Positions 34,029 through 45,262 of a stretch of 64,000 bases of DNA are shown here, piece after piece (position 1 is the first letter of the stretch; each line of letters begins with the position of its first letter). A program made the position numbers and the translations under genes. The stretch is taken from the NCBI GenBank assembly GCA_021396245.1, contig WNYE01000028.1, positions 124,001 through 188,000 on the forward strand, given 5' to 3'. The notes below the pieces were generated by a model that saw nothing but the letters and a program-made list of their open reading frames with translations, did no database searches and was not told where the DNA came from. This stretch comes from Sporothrix humicola (taxonomy: Eukaryota > Ascomycota > Sordariomycetes > Ophiostomatales > Ophiostomataceae).

Positions 34029-35754
34029 GCTTTGTCGCACCGGAGGGAAGGAGGGGGAAGGAAAGTCAAAGGGGAAAGAGGCAAAGAGATGTTGGTCCGA
34101 CTTGTCACTCGCTCTTTCTAGTCTTTCTGGTCTTTTTGGTCTTTCTTTCTCCGTCGACCTTGACTCGCAGTTTCCCTTTCCTGTCTTGGAGCTTTGAACA
34201 ACTGCCCATCTTCTCCTCTCGGGACCCAACGACGCAACGTGCACCTTCCTTCTTGCTCCTCTATTCGCTATTCGCCAGTTTTCGCACACCATTGGGGTCC
34301 CGCCCCTCGTTTTTTCTACTGGGCAACCTTCTACATTCTACCTTCTTTCCTATTCTGTCATCACACTCGTTCAAAGCCGAGGAATGTACACGTCAAATGC
34401 ACACAATTGTCATGGTGAAACAAGTATCTCACCATACATGCTTTTTCTGGGGAGCTGGCGGCCGCCAACACAGCTGTCTAGACTCTAGGTCAGTGTGATG
34501 CTTTGTTGCTTGTCATGACGTAATTGGCCGTCTAGTTTGGTGGAAACCAGCGCCGGCGGGGGGTTTAAAGTACCTTTTCAGGCCCGTCGTTGTTTGCCTT
34601 TATTTTGCAAGGAACTCCGAAGAAATGTTTACTGTGGATTATTCCTTCCACGGCATGTTGTGGATTTTAAAGTGTATCTTACAATATTAGGAAAGTGCAA
34701 TGTATGCGTTGTAGGTAGCTCCTTCTCCCAAAGATTTGACGACCAGATGCCAGCCATTTAAGCATCGTTTCACAAGGACATGCCACAATCAACTGCTGTT
34801 GGGGTTGCTACGGGCAGCTACCACGAATGACAGCCCGCGGGGTATGCATTTGGGTCGTCCGATACGCACGTCAAGAACATGCTCTGAGATGCGATGAAAG
34901 CATTAAGCATTGTTGAGATAGCGATGACGAGAACGGCAGCAGGACTCCATCGCACCTGCCCTGGCAAGTACCAGAAGGCCTGGATGGGCCTATTACGTCA
35001 CTGACAAAGGGATGAGATGCATCAGTGTACGTGTAATACAAAGGGAGAAAAAGGGAAAGAGCGATCTATACAGCCGCCAAACAGGCACGCCAAGGCACAG
35101 CCAAAGAATAGCATTTCAAAGCTACTACGTCGTACACGGACTTGACCCATCAAATTCAAGATTCAGTTGTTCGATACTGTGCTAGGCCTTGCTGGGATTT
35201 TGTTAGGGAGAGGAGCCGAGCTAGAGCTTTATCGAGATTCCGCTATCGAAGGGTGAATGCTGTGTTTGATGGCTCTTTCTCTGTTTACCGTCGAGCTTAC
35301 AATGTCTCTTTCTGTATTATGCATTATTTACTTTTGCTGCAAGGAAAGAGCATACCTCGTGATATGCTGAAACGCGTGCCTGCCGTATTTTTGTCACTGG
35401 GTCCCAGCTGAAAATCTGCCTACCCTTTTTCTCTCCCAGCTTGCCCCAAAGCAAGCGACCTAATTAAAGTCTGCCTGTGCCTGTGCGTCATTAGGCGCCA
35501 CTCTTTGCCCTATTGCCAGCTTCAGGTACGAAAGTGCACTCCGCTCTCGCCAAGTCAATCAATATCTGCACGCGTTTTGCCTGCCATGTTTTTCTTGAAT
35601 TTGCACAAGTGAATGGGGCTGCTCGCGTGCACTACGCAGCACGACAACATCGCTTCTGGTTTCCTACTCCAAATCGAACTCCTACCCCTTTTCGTTTTCG
35701 TGTTCCATCGTCACTGCAACTGCAACTCGCTATGCCAGCCTTGTCGTCTTGACT

Positions 35755-35825
35755 CCACCCGATCTCTTGATCTCTTGATCTTTTGGTCTCCTCGATCTCT
35801 CGATCTTCTCGATTTCTGGACTCGT
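35755..35825 (+). repeat. Imperfect GATCTCTCGATCT-type short repeats in a 5' leader
   Basis: Several near-identical GATCTCTTGATCT / GATCTCTCGATCT units follow each other directly before the start codon at 35835. They form a small CT-rich tandem array in what must be the 5' leader of the dysferlin-domain gene. Confidence 0.7.
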
Positions 35826-35834
35826 GATTTCGAG

Positions 35835-37800
35835 ATGCCCAAGATCAAGTCTCGGAGCTCGCGTCGCGCGCCACCGCTCAAAGACAGCGACTACGACCAC
35901 GAAATCACTCTCTTTGACAGTGCCGCCGACGATGTCGAAGCTAATGGTGCCGATGGGACTAGCGGTGGCAACGGCGTCGAAGCAGAAGACAATGGCTCTA
36001 ATAATGGAACTCCTAGAGTCAACTTGGAGCGGACTGCCACTGCCAGCCCAGTCCCCGAAGCGTCTTCAAACTCTCCGTCCTCCTCGAATTCTCCAAATCC
36101 AAACACAAACACAAACCCAAACTCAGCCATCGACACCGGTGATGGCGCAGGCGATGAATCTGCGACTGCGAGCCGACGACCTTCAGGCATGGCCTTGACA
36201 CCCAGCTCTGGAGCGGCACTCTCGCCAGTGGCCACAGCAACTTCTGTCACGCCCCTTCTGAATACGATGTCGACAGTTCCCACAGCCGTTGATGGACCCA
36301 GTGACACAACACGCAAGCCTTCACGAGGACGGAACTCCACTAGATATGGTAGCATATCCAAGGTCGTTGCAGAATCACAAGACGGAGCGCCATCAGTACA
36401 AGTTGAGGGTGAGCGCACCATGCACCCGCCACTTTTTTTTTAAGATCATGCATTGCTAACATCCCTGACTAGTTGCGACACCGGACGTTGAAGTCCCCAA
36501 CGGCTCGAACAGCAAAGGCAAGCAGACGGCAGCAGCAACGACAGTCATCTCCGAACAACCTTCCCGCCAGTCGATGCAGTCCGTGCAGTCTGCAAATTCC
36601 GTACGACTAGAACCAGAGGCCGCCATCGACATCCTCTATGAGAACGAGCGTGGCGGGTTTTTGTGTGGCATCCCGCTCTTTTCTCGACAGGCCCTTGGCA
36701 ACCTCGACCCTTCGCCCTGGACCAACTATGCCCACGGCACCAGTCCGACCGATATCACGACAGCCCAGGTGCCCGATCCGAGCTGGGAGTGGGCGTGGCC
36801 CGAGTGGCGCGTCAACCGCGAGGATGGCGGTTTCGAAGACGAAAACGGCTGGGAGTACTCGTTCATGTTTGCCAAGTGCTTTGCCTGGCACGGTCCGACG
36901 TGGTATAGCTCCTTTGTGCGTCGGCGTGTCTGGATCCGCAAGCGCGTGCGGCGCAAGAACACGGCGCACATGTCAGCAACGGCTTCGGCCATTGGCCTCG
37001 GCGAGATCGACAGCGTCACCGACCCCCACCTGCTGAACGCCGAATATTTTACCGTTGTATCGGCCGCCGCCATGCGCCGCAGCTCTAGTAGGACGAGCAG
37101 CCGCCACGCGAGCCGCCTTAGTCTGGGTGCGCAAAGCCTGACGCCGTCGTCCAAGAGCGGGCCTGGTGAGGGGGCGGGCAGCGTTTGCGAGGGAGACGAG
37201 GATGGTCACGAAGGTCACGACGGGGGCTATATCGAAATGCCCAAGGAGATTGTCAACGCCGACATTCTCATGTGTTTCCTGCGGGCAGCGCGCATCGACC
37301 GGGAAAAGATTGAGGCTGTCGACAATTTCCTCCAGCACGCGGGTGAAGATCTTGTCCGTTTGCAAGACTTTATGCACGAAATCATGGCTCTATTTGTGTT
37401 CCAGGCGTCACGGCGGGCGCTGTTGACTCTGCTGATCAAAGCAAACGACGAGGCAGCCGCAGCGAAACAAAAGGCTACTGAACAATCTGAAGTCGCCGAG
37501 GCAGATAAAGGCAAGGCGACCGAAAAGAAAGAGGTATCCAGCCCTAACGACGACGTAGACCCTGTCCACAAGCTGCAGGCGCTTGGCCGCCGGATCGGTT
37601 ACCTTACTGCTGCTGTTAAGCACGCTGACGAAGAGGTCCGCCGCCTCGAATACTGGAGTGATATCAAGGCCATGGCCCAGAAGGGAGCCACAAACGGTGC
37701 CGTCGGTAACGGCGAATGGAACACCCACCAGTGGCAGGGCGTCGACCGCAGCGGTCCAGCTCCGCCGCCGCCCAAGTCGCCCTCCAAGCCAACGTCTTAA
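35835..37800 (+). CDS. Dysferlin-domain protein, Mug65/Spo73-like
   Basis: Exons are 35835-36408 and 36473-37800, with a 64-bp intron containing a GCTAAC branch site; product 633 residues. Exon 1 encodes a disordered Ser/Pro/Asn-rich N-terminus. The folded part begins near residue 244 with ILYENERGGFLCGIPLFS, followed by WTNYAHG, then the paired DysFN/DysFC-like signature DPSWEWAWPEW (about 295-305) and GWEYSFMFAKCFAWHG..VRRRVWIRKR (about 317-350). A helical C-terminal module (ILMCFLRAARIDREKIEAVDNFL) and a charged coiled tail follow. This architecture is that of fission yeast Mug65 and budding yeast Spo73, linked to membrane or prospore membrane processes; the molecular role is not well known. 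There is no transmembrane segment. Confidence is high for the dysferlin domain and moderate for orthology. Confidence 0.85.
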
Positions 37801-38480
37801 CATCACATCATGGAGACACACGTCTGGATTTAGTCCATGGCCCCCATCCTTTCGTTCCTGTTCTTTTTTGTATTACTTATTCTCTTTTTGTATTCTCGAC
37901 CTTGGTCTTTTGCCATTTGGGTTTAGCGACAAAGCATTGCGTGGGCGTTTTATGGTATATTTATTCAAAACACGGGAATAGGAGCATCATTAGAAGCAGC
38001 TCTATCGGTACTATAAATGTAATAAACGAGCATCTTGTCAGTATATTTTTGTATCAACGTCACGATGTCAATCATCGTGGTAACTTTTGACTCTTTGGCT
38101 ATACGGCATTGAGTGGTGATACTTCACTAAAAATGCCCTGTAGTTATAGCGGTCATAGCGCATTTGCTGCCACCTTTTCAGCCAGCTACAACCGATCGCG
38201 GCTTCCGTAAAGTTTGCGCTTCTTATCGATAAGAGGAAAAGACTAACGGTTACGAACAACAACATTGGCAACTGCCAGGATTGCGACTTCCTACCTATGC
38301 GACTTCCTATTCCACGACAACAACTCCCTTCCCCTTGATTAGCCCCTTTCTAAACTCACGACATTCAAGGGCTCTCTCTCCGAACAACACCTCTCGCAGC
38401 CTCTCAACCTCTCCTCCACGTCTCCGATCCCCTAATGCCTCGGATATTCTTATAGCCTCACGACCGCACCTCGTGCAACC
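37801..38480. other. Tandem intergenic region, 680 bp
   Basis: This holds the 3' end of the dysferlin-domain gene and the promoter of the PPR-like gene. The left half is AT-rich. No coding frame or clear element was recognised. Confidence 0.6.
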
Positions 38481-41400
38481 ATGCAGAGGCTGCGGCCTTT
38501 CCTCCACGGAGGCTGGCCCTCGGCGGTGCCAACCACATTTCTCCGGAGCGGGAACGGCTCAATATGCGTCTCAATAAGATGCAGAAGCTTACTATCTCTC
38601 TCATTACACATCCGCGACCACGATCCACGAGGGATTACAAGAAGCCGACACTTTAGCACGACCAGCACCCAGCTCTCCAGCGAGGCCACGGCCCGTGATG
38701 TCGACGTTGTCACTTGGTCTGACCTGAGAAAGGAGGAGGAAGCAAAAATACAACGCGAGATCGAAGAGCAACAGCGCCGTGCAAATGGCGAGGACACAAA
38801 CATAGCTACGGGTGGGGCAGGGGCACCACCGCCGTCACAAGGTGCCGCTCTGCTGAAAAATCTCGCCCGCGAGCCAATTGTGCCCCGCCCGGCCAACATG
38901 TCTGTTCTTGTCGAGCCAGCTATTCAATACAAACACCGCGGCGAGACGTTCCATAGCCGAATGCGGCACGGCAAGTCCGTGTTCCGGCAGGAGCGACTCG
39001 AGATTATTCGGCAGGCGCAGGATAGGCCGCTGGCCGACTGGCGGACCATTTTGCAGCGTCTGGCAGCAGCAACACCGGGAAAGGACGACTTATTAATGAC
39101 CGACGAAAACGGGCGTGTGCTGGCACCACGGCTTTCGACGGGCCTCACGCCGGCCCAATTCTCACAGCTCTACTCGCCAAACTGGGCTCCAGCACCACTG
39201 GCACCACTTTTGCAACAAGAAGCGTCCAGGTCGTCCGATGCATCCTCTCCAAAGTCACTACGAGGGCAGTACCGGAGGAATGCAGTGTCTCTCGCGCTCC
39301 CCAAGGACAGCCCGGCTGTAGAGGAGCTTCTGCACGGCGTTGATGGGACGCTGTGGAAGATTGCTAAGCGATCTGGCAGCATCCTCAGATTGTATCAACG
39401 GGACGATGGCAAGTCAGATCCTGTTGCGGACAAGCTAAAAGAAGGCGCTCACCAAGACTCCAGCGACGACTACCCTTGGCTCCTTACGTTTTCTGGCTCG
39501 ATGCCATCAATATACCGCGCAGCAAGCGAGGTGAACTTTTTCGCAAAAGACGCTGTACATGTAGCGGTCAGCTCGAAAATTCGCCTAGACGACAGACGCC
39601 CCGAATCGCACTCTCTAAATACCGAACAAGGACCGGCACCAGGATCGGAATCACCAGCAGAGCCATCCTCACAAACCGACACCCAGGCAGAGACACTGCC
39701 GTCCAAAGCCGGGTCTGAGGAAACACAGACCTGGAACCTCGTTTCATCATCCTACTACCTCGACGACAGCAACCAGCTCGGCGACCATGTTTTCTTCCCA
39801 CACGTCACCGACATTGGTGCACACCAGATCCCACGGCCGCCCGTGTGGACCTCCCACAGCTTTGAGAGATATGTGGCGGCACTTGTCAACGGCCGGCCGC
39901 CAACAAGTCTTGCCGCAGAGCTGTACCCACAGATCGACACCCGGGGGCCTGCAGCCATAACCGGCGGCAACGATGCAGGCTCTACATCCGTGGAGTCCAC
40001 AGAGTCTGGGGACGATACTGGCAGCCATATTCTTAACAGCCATGACCGTACGGTGGTCAACATCCTCCACAGTCTATTCAACGATGACTCGTTAAAGCAC
40101 GTTCTATCCTTGTCGGCGTTCAAGATGGCCCTCGGGTTTATCAGCAAGCACGGCGAAACCTATCGGCCTGAGGCACGGTCACTGTACGTGCGTGCCGAGC
40201 TGCTTGATCTGCGTATGGATACAGATACATTCAACATTCTCCTTGCATCTCTAGTGAAGACACAGGACCTACGCAACTTTGGATCGACGCTGTCGCTCAT
40301 GGTGAACCGCGGGTACGTGCCCAACCTAACGACGTGGGTGCTGTTTCTCCGTCTCTTTGAGAGCGAGGAGGTGAAGCGGCATATCCTGCATGCTATGCAG
40401 GCCCGGGCTGGCCTGCTTGATTCGGCCGAGGCTCTGCAGTGTGTAGCCCAAGAGATGGCTGAATACGACGCCCTACGCGCAATCTACCAAAAAGGGCAAG
40501 ACCACAACGAGATCGCGAGCCCTGCTGCCGCTGCGGCCGTTTTCTTTGACGAGTTTATGGGAGCCCAGGCCGAACGATATGGCCAGGACTGGCTGACACG
40601 CCCTGCTGCCAACAAGATTCTTGAGGTCTTTTCACGGGCCGGCCGTTTTACCGAGTGCCAGGAGCTGCTGGGCATTCTGACACGGAAACAAGGCGTCCGC
40701 GACCATATTGAGCAGCTCAAATTGCGCCAAAAGCGGGAACAACAGCAAGAGCAACCTCAAGATGGCCTAGTAGAGGCAGCACAGCCGGAAGAACCGCAAT
40801 CGCCGCCCGCAACGCACGATGTCATTGCCTCGCAAGCCCTCAACACATTCAGCTTCAACATTGTCCTGACCCACGCCAAAATCCAACAGAACCTGAGGCA
40901 GGCCATTAATATTATCCGGCAAATGGATGCCGTGGACAAAAATGGATTCGCTAACCTTTCAGCTGGCCGACAATATCAAAACGAGTCGGATCAAGACCAG
41001 GGTCAGAGCCGGGCCCAAGACTGGTCTGTTGTCGATACTTCAACGGCTCTTCCCATGCCCAGAATTACCAACTCGCGGTCCGTGCCTGCCGACGCCGTCA
41101 CATACAACCTCCTCCAGGAAATGGCCTTCCACCGCCGTTTGGCGTACGTGACAGGGGCAGTATGGATCTTTGCCAGTATCCAGCGCCAGGTGAACCACTG
41201 GATGAAGAAGAAGGTCGGCCGCATCCTGGCCGGCGACACGCCCACAGGTGCGCGGCACCTCGCCACAGTCCTGCGCGGCGACGTCGATGGCGCGACAAAG
41301 TATCTCGGTAGCGGTCACGCAGGTGCTGGCAACACGTCCTTCCCGGCGATTGGCGCCGCGGCAAGTGGACGCTGGGCAGCATATTACGAAGGCTGGGAGC

Positions 41401-41681
41401 CGGCCGTGCCCTTGAGCCAGGTCCTGCAGGAAGCCATGAAGCTCGACAATATGTTGCTCAAGGACCGGTACGAGCACGGATACACCTCCGCGAATGCGCT
41501 TGCGAGCCGGCCGCCGCCGCCGCCGCTGAGGATCCCGCTTCGCCGCAAACTGGTTCAGCGGCAAAGAAAGCCCGGGCAGACAAAGAAGCACACTCCCGGC
41601 TATGACCCGGGCAATGGGCCTGCCTTTGTTGAGATCCAGCCTGACTGGCTGCCGCCAAAAGTTCCTCCTCAAAGGAGCTAG
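38481..41681 (+). CDS. Mitochondrial pentatricopeptide-repeat-like protein
   Basis: A single exon encodes 1066 residues. The N-terminus is rich in Arg, Ser and hydrophobics and has few acidic residues over the first 60 or so (SIRCRSLLSLSLHIR, TRSRHFSTTSTQ), which fits a mitochondrial presequence. PPR-type helical hairpins are visible in the middle: DTFNILLASLVKTQDLRNF followed by VNRGYVPNLTTWVLFLRLF (about 577-620), and later TFSFNIVLTHAKIQQNL (about 790). Long linkers are low-complexity. The C-terminus is basic and Pro-rich. Fungal PPR proteins of this kind bind mitochondrial transcripts and support their stability or translation; the target RNA here cannot be inferred. I do not recognise the specific orthologue. 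Confidence 0.8.
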   Translation: MQRLRPFLHGGWPSAVPTTFLRSGNGSICVSIRCRSLLSLSLHIRDHDPRGITRSRHFSTTSTQLSSEATARDVDVVTWSDLRKEEEAKIQREIEEQQRRANGEDTNIATGGAGAPPPSQGAALLKNLAREPIVPRPANMSVLVEPAIQYKHRGETFHSRMRHGKSVFRQERLEIIRQAQDRPLADWRTILQRLAAATPGKDDLLMTDENGRVLAPRLSTGLTPAQFSQLYSPNWAPAPLAPLLQQEASRSSDASSPKSLRGQYRRNAVSLALPKDSPAVEELLHGVDGTLWKIAKRSGSILRLYQRDDGKSDPVADKLKEGAHQDSSDDYPWLLTFSGSMPSIYRAASEVNFFAKDAVHVAVSSKIRLDDRRPESHSLNTEQGPAPGSESPAEPSSQTDTQAETLPSKAGSEETQTWNLVSSSYYLDDSNQLGDHVFFPHVTDIGAHQIPRPPVWTSHSFERYVAALVNGRPPTSLAAELYPQIDTRGPAAITGGNDAGSTSVESTESGDDTGSHILNSHDRTVVNILHSLFNDDSLKHVLSLSAFKMALGFISKHGETYRPEARSLYVRAELLDLRMDTDTFNILLASLVKTQDLRNFGSTLSLMVNRGYVPNLTTWVLFLRLFESEEVKRHILHAMQARAGLLDSAEALQCVAQEMAEYDALRAIYQKGQDHNEIASPAAAAAVFFDEFMGAQAERYGQDWLTRPAANKILEVFSRAGRFTECQELLGILTRKQGVRDHIEQLKLRQKREQQQEQPQDGLVEAAQPEEPQSPPATHDVIASQALNTFSFNIVLTHAKIQQNLRQAINIIRQMDAVDKNGFANLSAGRQYQNESDQDQGQSRAQDWSVVDTSTALPMPRITNSRSVPADAVTYNLLQEMAFHRRLAYVTGAVWIFASIQRQVNHWMKKKVGRILAGDTPTGARHLATVLRGDVDGATKYLGSGHAGAGNTSFPAIGAAASGRWAAYYEGWEPAVPLSQVLQEAMKLDNMLLKDRYEHGYTSANALASRPPPPPLRIPLRRKLVQRQRKPGQTKKHTPGYDPGNGPAFVEIQPDWLPPKVPPQRS

Positions 41682-42916
41682 AGGTTTGCGATCGAGCTGC
41701 TCCTGTATCATATCTATCAGTCTATGTACATATACGACCTATATTCTCACTTATTTTTTGGCATCATGGAGCGGAACGGATTGGATTAGGGTCGGGCTAG
41801 ATCTCCTTACTATTTCAAGTTGCATTATTGGATACCATTTACTGCTGTCATCTTTTTTGTATCAATATTGACATTGCCACATATACCATCACAACATAGA
41901 AACATAGAAATCATGAGTGTGTGTGGATTTTATACTGTCGAGAAATAATGGAAAGCCGTTGGCTGAGTCAAGAGGAAAGAATTCACTTCGTATCATTCAG
42001 TTAGTTTTCTAGACATTTGTTCATTAAGCCACCATCCCCTGTTACCCTGATATTGCGCTTGCTTCCCCGGCTTCCCGTGTTGATTTTCTTGTTTCCCCTT
42101 CCGATCCCACCATTATTTTCGCTTCATTAGCCCCTCGATTGAACGCCTCGCTATGTTTTGCGGGTTTCCCGTTTTCATTTCATTTTATGGGGGTTGTTTT
42201 TAAGTTGTTTTTGTCGTTGTCCATGACGCTTAATCCGTTTGTCAAGCCGCTCGTGGTTTGCTCATTGCCGCCTTGCTCTCGGTATTGTCGTAAGGCTGAC
42301 TCAAAAAGTGAGTCTGGGATGAAATACCTGGGATGAAATGAAAATAAAACGAGTGGAGTGAGGCAACAGGATATGCATGACCAATGGCGGGCACGATTTA
42401 TAAGATAGAAAGACGACAGGAGTGAGACATGAATGTTGTTTTCGAATATGTATGGAACAGAGGGCAAGAATGAAGATACGTATGCAGTGAGCAGAAAGGC
42501 AGCAAATGGCAATGGCATAAAATAGCAAGAGAGTAATGAAGAAAAAAAAAATAGAAAATAGAACATGAAAAGGCAATGACAAAGATATAAAACCCCCCGT
42601 GAGACATGAAAGAAAAAGAAATGTGTGGAAAAAATGGGTTACACGAAAAGACGAGACACAGAAAGTAAAGCGCATGCCCTCTTCGTATTTTTGTTGTTGT
42701 TCGCAGCCCCCACCATTATTTATACAACGAGCAATGCCCCCTTGGCTGGCCAGGGTCTGGCCGGCGGAAGAACAAATAAAAGGGTGGGGAGGCACCTCCG
42801 TGTGCAGGAGGCAGGCGGCAGGCGGCATCGCTGGCAGTCCGCTTTTCAGCCCAAACCAGCATGCGTCAGGAAGATACTGGGCGGTCCTACTCCACTCAAT
42901 GCGCCTAGATCAGCAC
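41682..42916. other. Convergent intergenic region, 1.2 kb
   Basis: This spacer lies between the 3' ends of the PPR-like gene and the PP2C gene. It is AT-rich with many short T/A runs and no convincing coding frame. Both polyadenylation regions must lie inside. Confidence 0.6.
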
Positions 42917-45262
42917 CTACTTGGCGGCAGCATCAGCAGCAGGTGCCTCGCCCTCCGCTGGCTTTGCGGCCTCTGTTGTCTCGGCAGCGCTCGAAGCATC
43001 CTCGACCTTGACTGCGGCATCCTCGCCCTTCACGTGCGCATCGTCTGTCTTGGCCTCCTCCTTCTCGTCGTCCGACGAGGCGGACGCCTTGGACACCTGG
43101 CTGTCCAGGTCCTTGTCTTCCCGGTCGAACATCTCGGTATCGTCCGACTCGGTCAGGACCTCGGAGCCGTCACCCAGGAAGATTATTCTTCCCCGGTGGC
43201 CGCCCACGCCAAACGATTGTGACCGGTGGTCGGTCTCGACGTCGTAGCCGCTATCGCTGTCGTCAAAGTTGTGGTGAACACCGGGGCCGCGGAACTCGGC
43301 TGTAGGAAGGGAAAGAAAACTAGGTTAGCTCATGTCACGCCGGTCGGTGGCATTAAATGTATGGGAAGCGCAACTCACCATACTCGGGCGGGGCGCATGG
43401 GCCATCGCCGTCAGCCACCCGCCGGGCGATCTCCTCGTACCACTCCTCCTTGGTCTTGCCGCGAAGAATGCCGACAATCGACATGGTCATGTTGTCGCAG
43501 CCAACGCCGCCAGTCTCCGAGTTGGAAGCAAGGCAGTTGTCCATCATGTTTTCGCAAATCTTGTCGAGGTCCTGCTTTGCGGCAATGCCGCGTCTGACGA
43601 ACTCAACGACGGCCTGCGAGGACTGACAATCCCAGATACCTATGAATCAATCATTAGCATCCCCAATACGACGCCGTATCCATGCAACTCCACTCCTTTC
43701 AACATACCATCGCAAGCAATGACGACAAACTCGTCGTTATCGGTAAGGTCGTGGACGGTCACGTCGGGGAAAGCAGTGACGATCTGCTGCTCGGGAGGGA
43801 GGTCGGCGCTCTTCTTGAATTCAAAATCGCCAATGGCGCGAGACAGGGCGAGGTTGCCGTTGACACGGCCAAAGTCGACAAAACCGCCGGCGGCGACAAT
43901 GCGTGCCTTCTCGGCTGTAGAAGAGAAGAGTTAGTTCGGGAAGATCTAGCTGCAGTGCTGGGCACGCCAAGACATGAAGCAAAATGACGTTTGGACTTAC
44001 TATCGTTCTGGGGCTTGTGGTCAAACGACAATGGCTTCGCGCGGCCCTTGACACCGAGCACAGCTCTGGAATCGCCAGCATTGGCCTGAAGTAAGGGGAG
44101 ATTAGGTCAGTAACATGAAAACAAGGTAACAGAGGCGGCAGGCAGGCTCAAGACAAGGGCAGAAATGTATTAATGGGACTCACGCAGTAGATCTTGTCGT
44201 CAGTGATGAGGCCGACACAGGCCGTGCAGCCCGAGACCTCCTCTTCGTATTTGGGGTCTGCAAACAAGCTGGGTTAGCACAAATGGAATCATTAACAGAC
44301 CCTGGGCACTGAGAGCGTCATATCTCCTCCTGGTGTATTGTAATTGCCTACCATTGAGAATGGCACGGTCTGTGGCCAAAAAGCCGTCCTTGAGGGCCTG
44401 TTCGTAGTTGCTCTTCTTGAAAGCCTCCTGTTTGGCGACAATCTTGTGTACGTTTTCTCCGGCGAATAAGGCTACTTTATCGCCTCCATGGCCGTCGTAT
44501 ACACCGAAGAAGCTGATTTTCGAGGAGTGTGACTTTGCGGCGAGGGGAAAGTTCTGAAGGAGGTCAAGAACGGTGGTGTGGGCGTCCTCCATGCTGATGC
44601 GCCAGCCCTGCATGGCGGACACGCCGTAAAGGAGACGGTCATCCTCGCCCTTGTCGGACGCCTAGAAGGTAGGAAAAGCCCAATTGTTAGTCACATATTC
44701 TCCCGTCTCAAATGTCTTCAACATGTCTCCGATGCCCCCCAAAAGACACGCGCGCGCATTGCTATGAGATTTAATGAGTTGCGATCATAACGAAATGTCT
44801 GTAATCGCTCGACGATGCTGGCGGGGTAGAGAGGCAGGGGTGCGCGTGAGCGTCATAACGGGCGGGGGCGGGCGCATGCGTGAAAAAAATCCCCCCAAAA
44901 TGACTCCCCGCGATGGTCGTAAGACGATGCTCATGTGTGGATTCGGACAAACGAGAGAAAACAAAGCCGGTTGTATCAACAAGAAGCAAACCACATTGAT
45001 TGAGAGGGCGCTCGTCGTTCGTTATGTTGCGATGCGTCGTTGCGGGAGACATGAGGCAAAAGGCAAAAAGGCGCACGAGAGCAGCTGAGGAAAGCGTGGG
45101 GAAAGCGGCGGCAGCGCGGCATCGGTCGGAAAGGCAAGGAGACAACAGAAGCTCAGGAATCGCAGCAGACGAGTCTAGCTACAGCCCCTGCATCCGTAGA
45201 CGGCAGAGGCAATGGACAGAACGTACCTTGTCGACGATCGGCTCGGATAGTGTTTGACCCAT
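42917..45262 (-). CDS. Protein phosphatase 2C (Ptc2/Ptc3 type)
   Basis: Seven exons are read: 45262-45227, 44661-44352, 44257-44184, 44085-44001, 43914-43708, 43639-43379 and 43299-42917; all junctions are GT..AG and keep frame, giving 451 residues. Introns are 68-98 bp except the first (565 bp). The PP2C motifs are in order: MEDAH (D38), VYDGHGG (D68, G69), GDSRAVLG, DHKP, GRVNGNLALSRAIGD, IACDGIWD (D237) and GCDNMTM (D286); these acidic residues bind the two catalytic Mg/Mn ions. The protein begins MGQTLS, which fits the N-myristoylation pattern MGxxxS. The C-terminal 110 residues are an acidic, Ala-rich tail, as in Ptc2/Ptc3. Family members dephosphorylate MAP kinases and checkpoint or CK2-linked targets. 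The start is in a strong context (ACCATGG). Confidence 0.95.
44662..45226 (-). other. Long first intron (565 bp) of the PP2C gene
   Basis: The donor is GTACGT directly after codon 12, and the acceptor ends CTAG before the Ala-13 codon. It is five to eight times longer than the other introns of this gene. The exon on each side joins in frame to give the expected family N-terminus (MGQTLSEPIVDK then ASDKGEDDRLLYG). Confidence 0.85.

Larger units (their letters stand above)
33810..35834. other. Divergent intergenic region, 2.0 kb
   Basis: This contains the promoters of the small membrane-anchored protein (minus) and the dysferlin-domain gene (plus). No coding frame is convincing. Near the right end (about 35755-35825) is a run of CTCGATCTCTTGATCT-type imperfect repeats just before the dysferlin-domain start. 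Confidence 0.6.
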
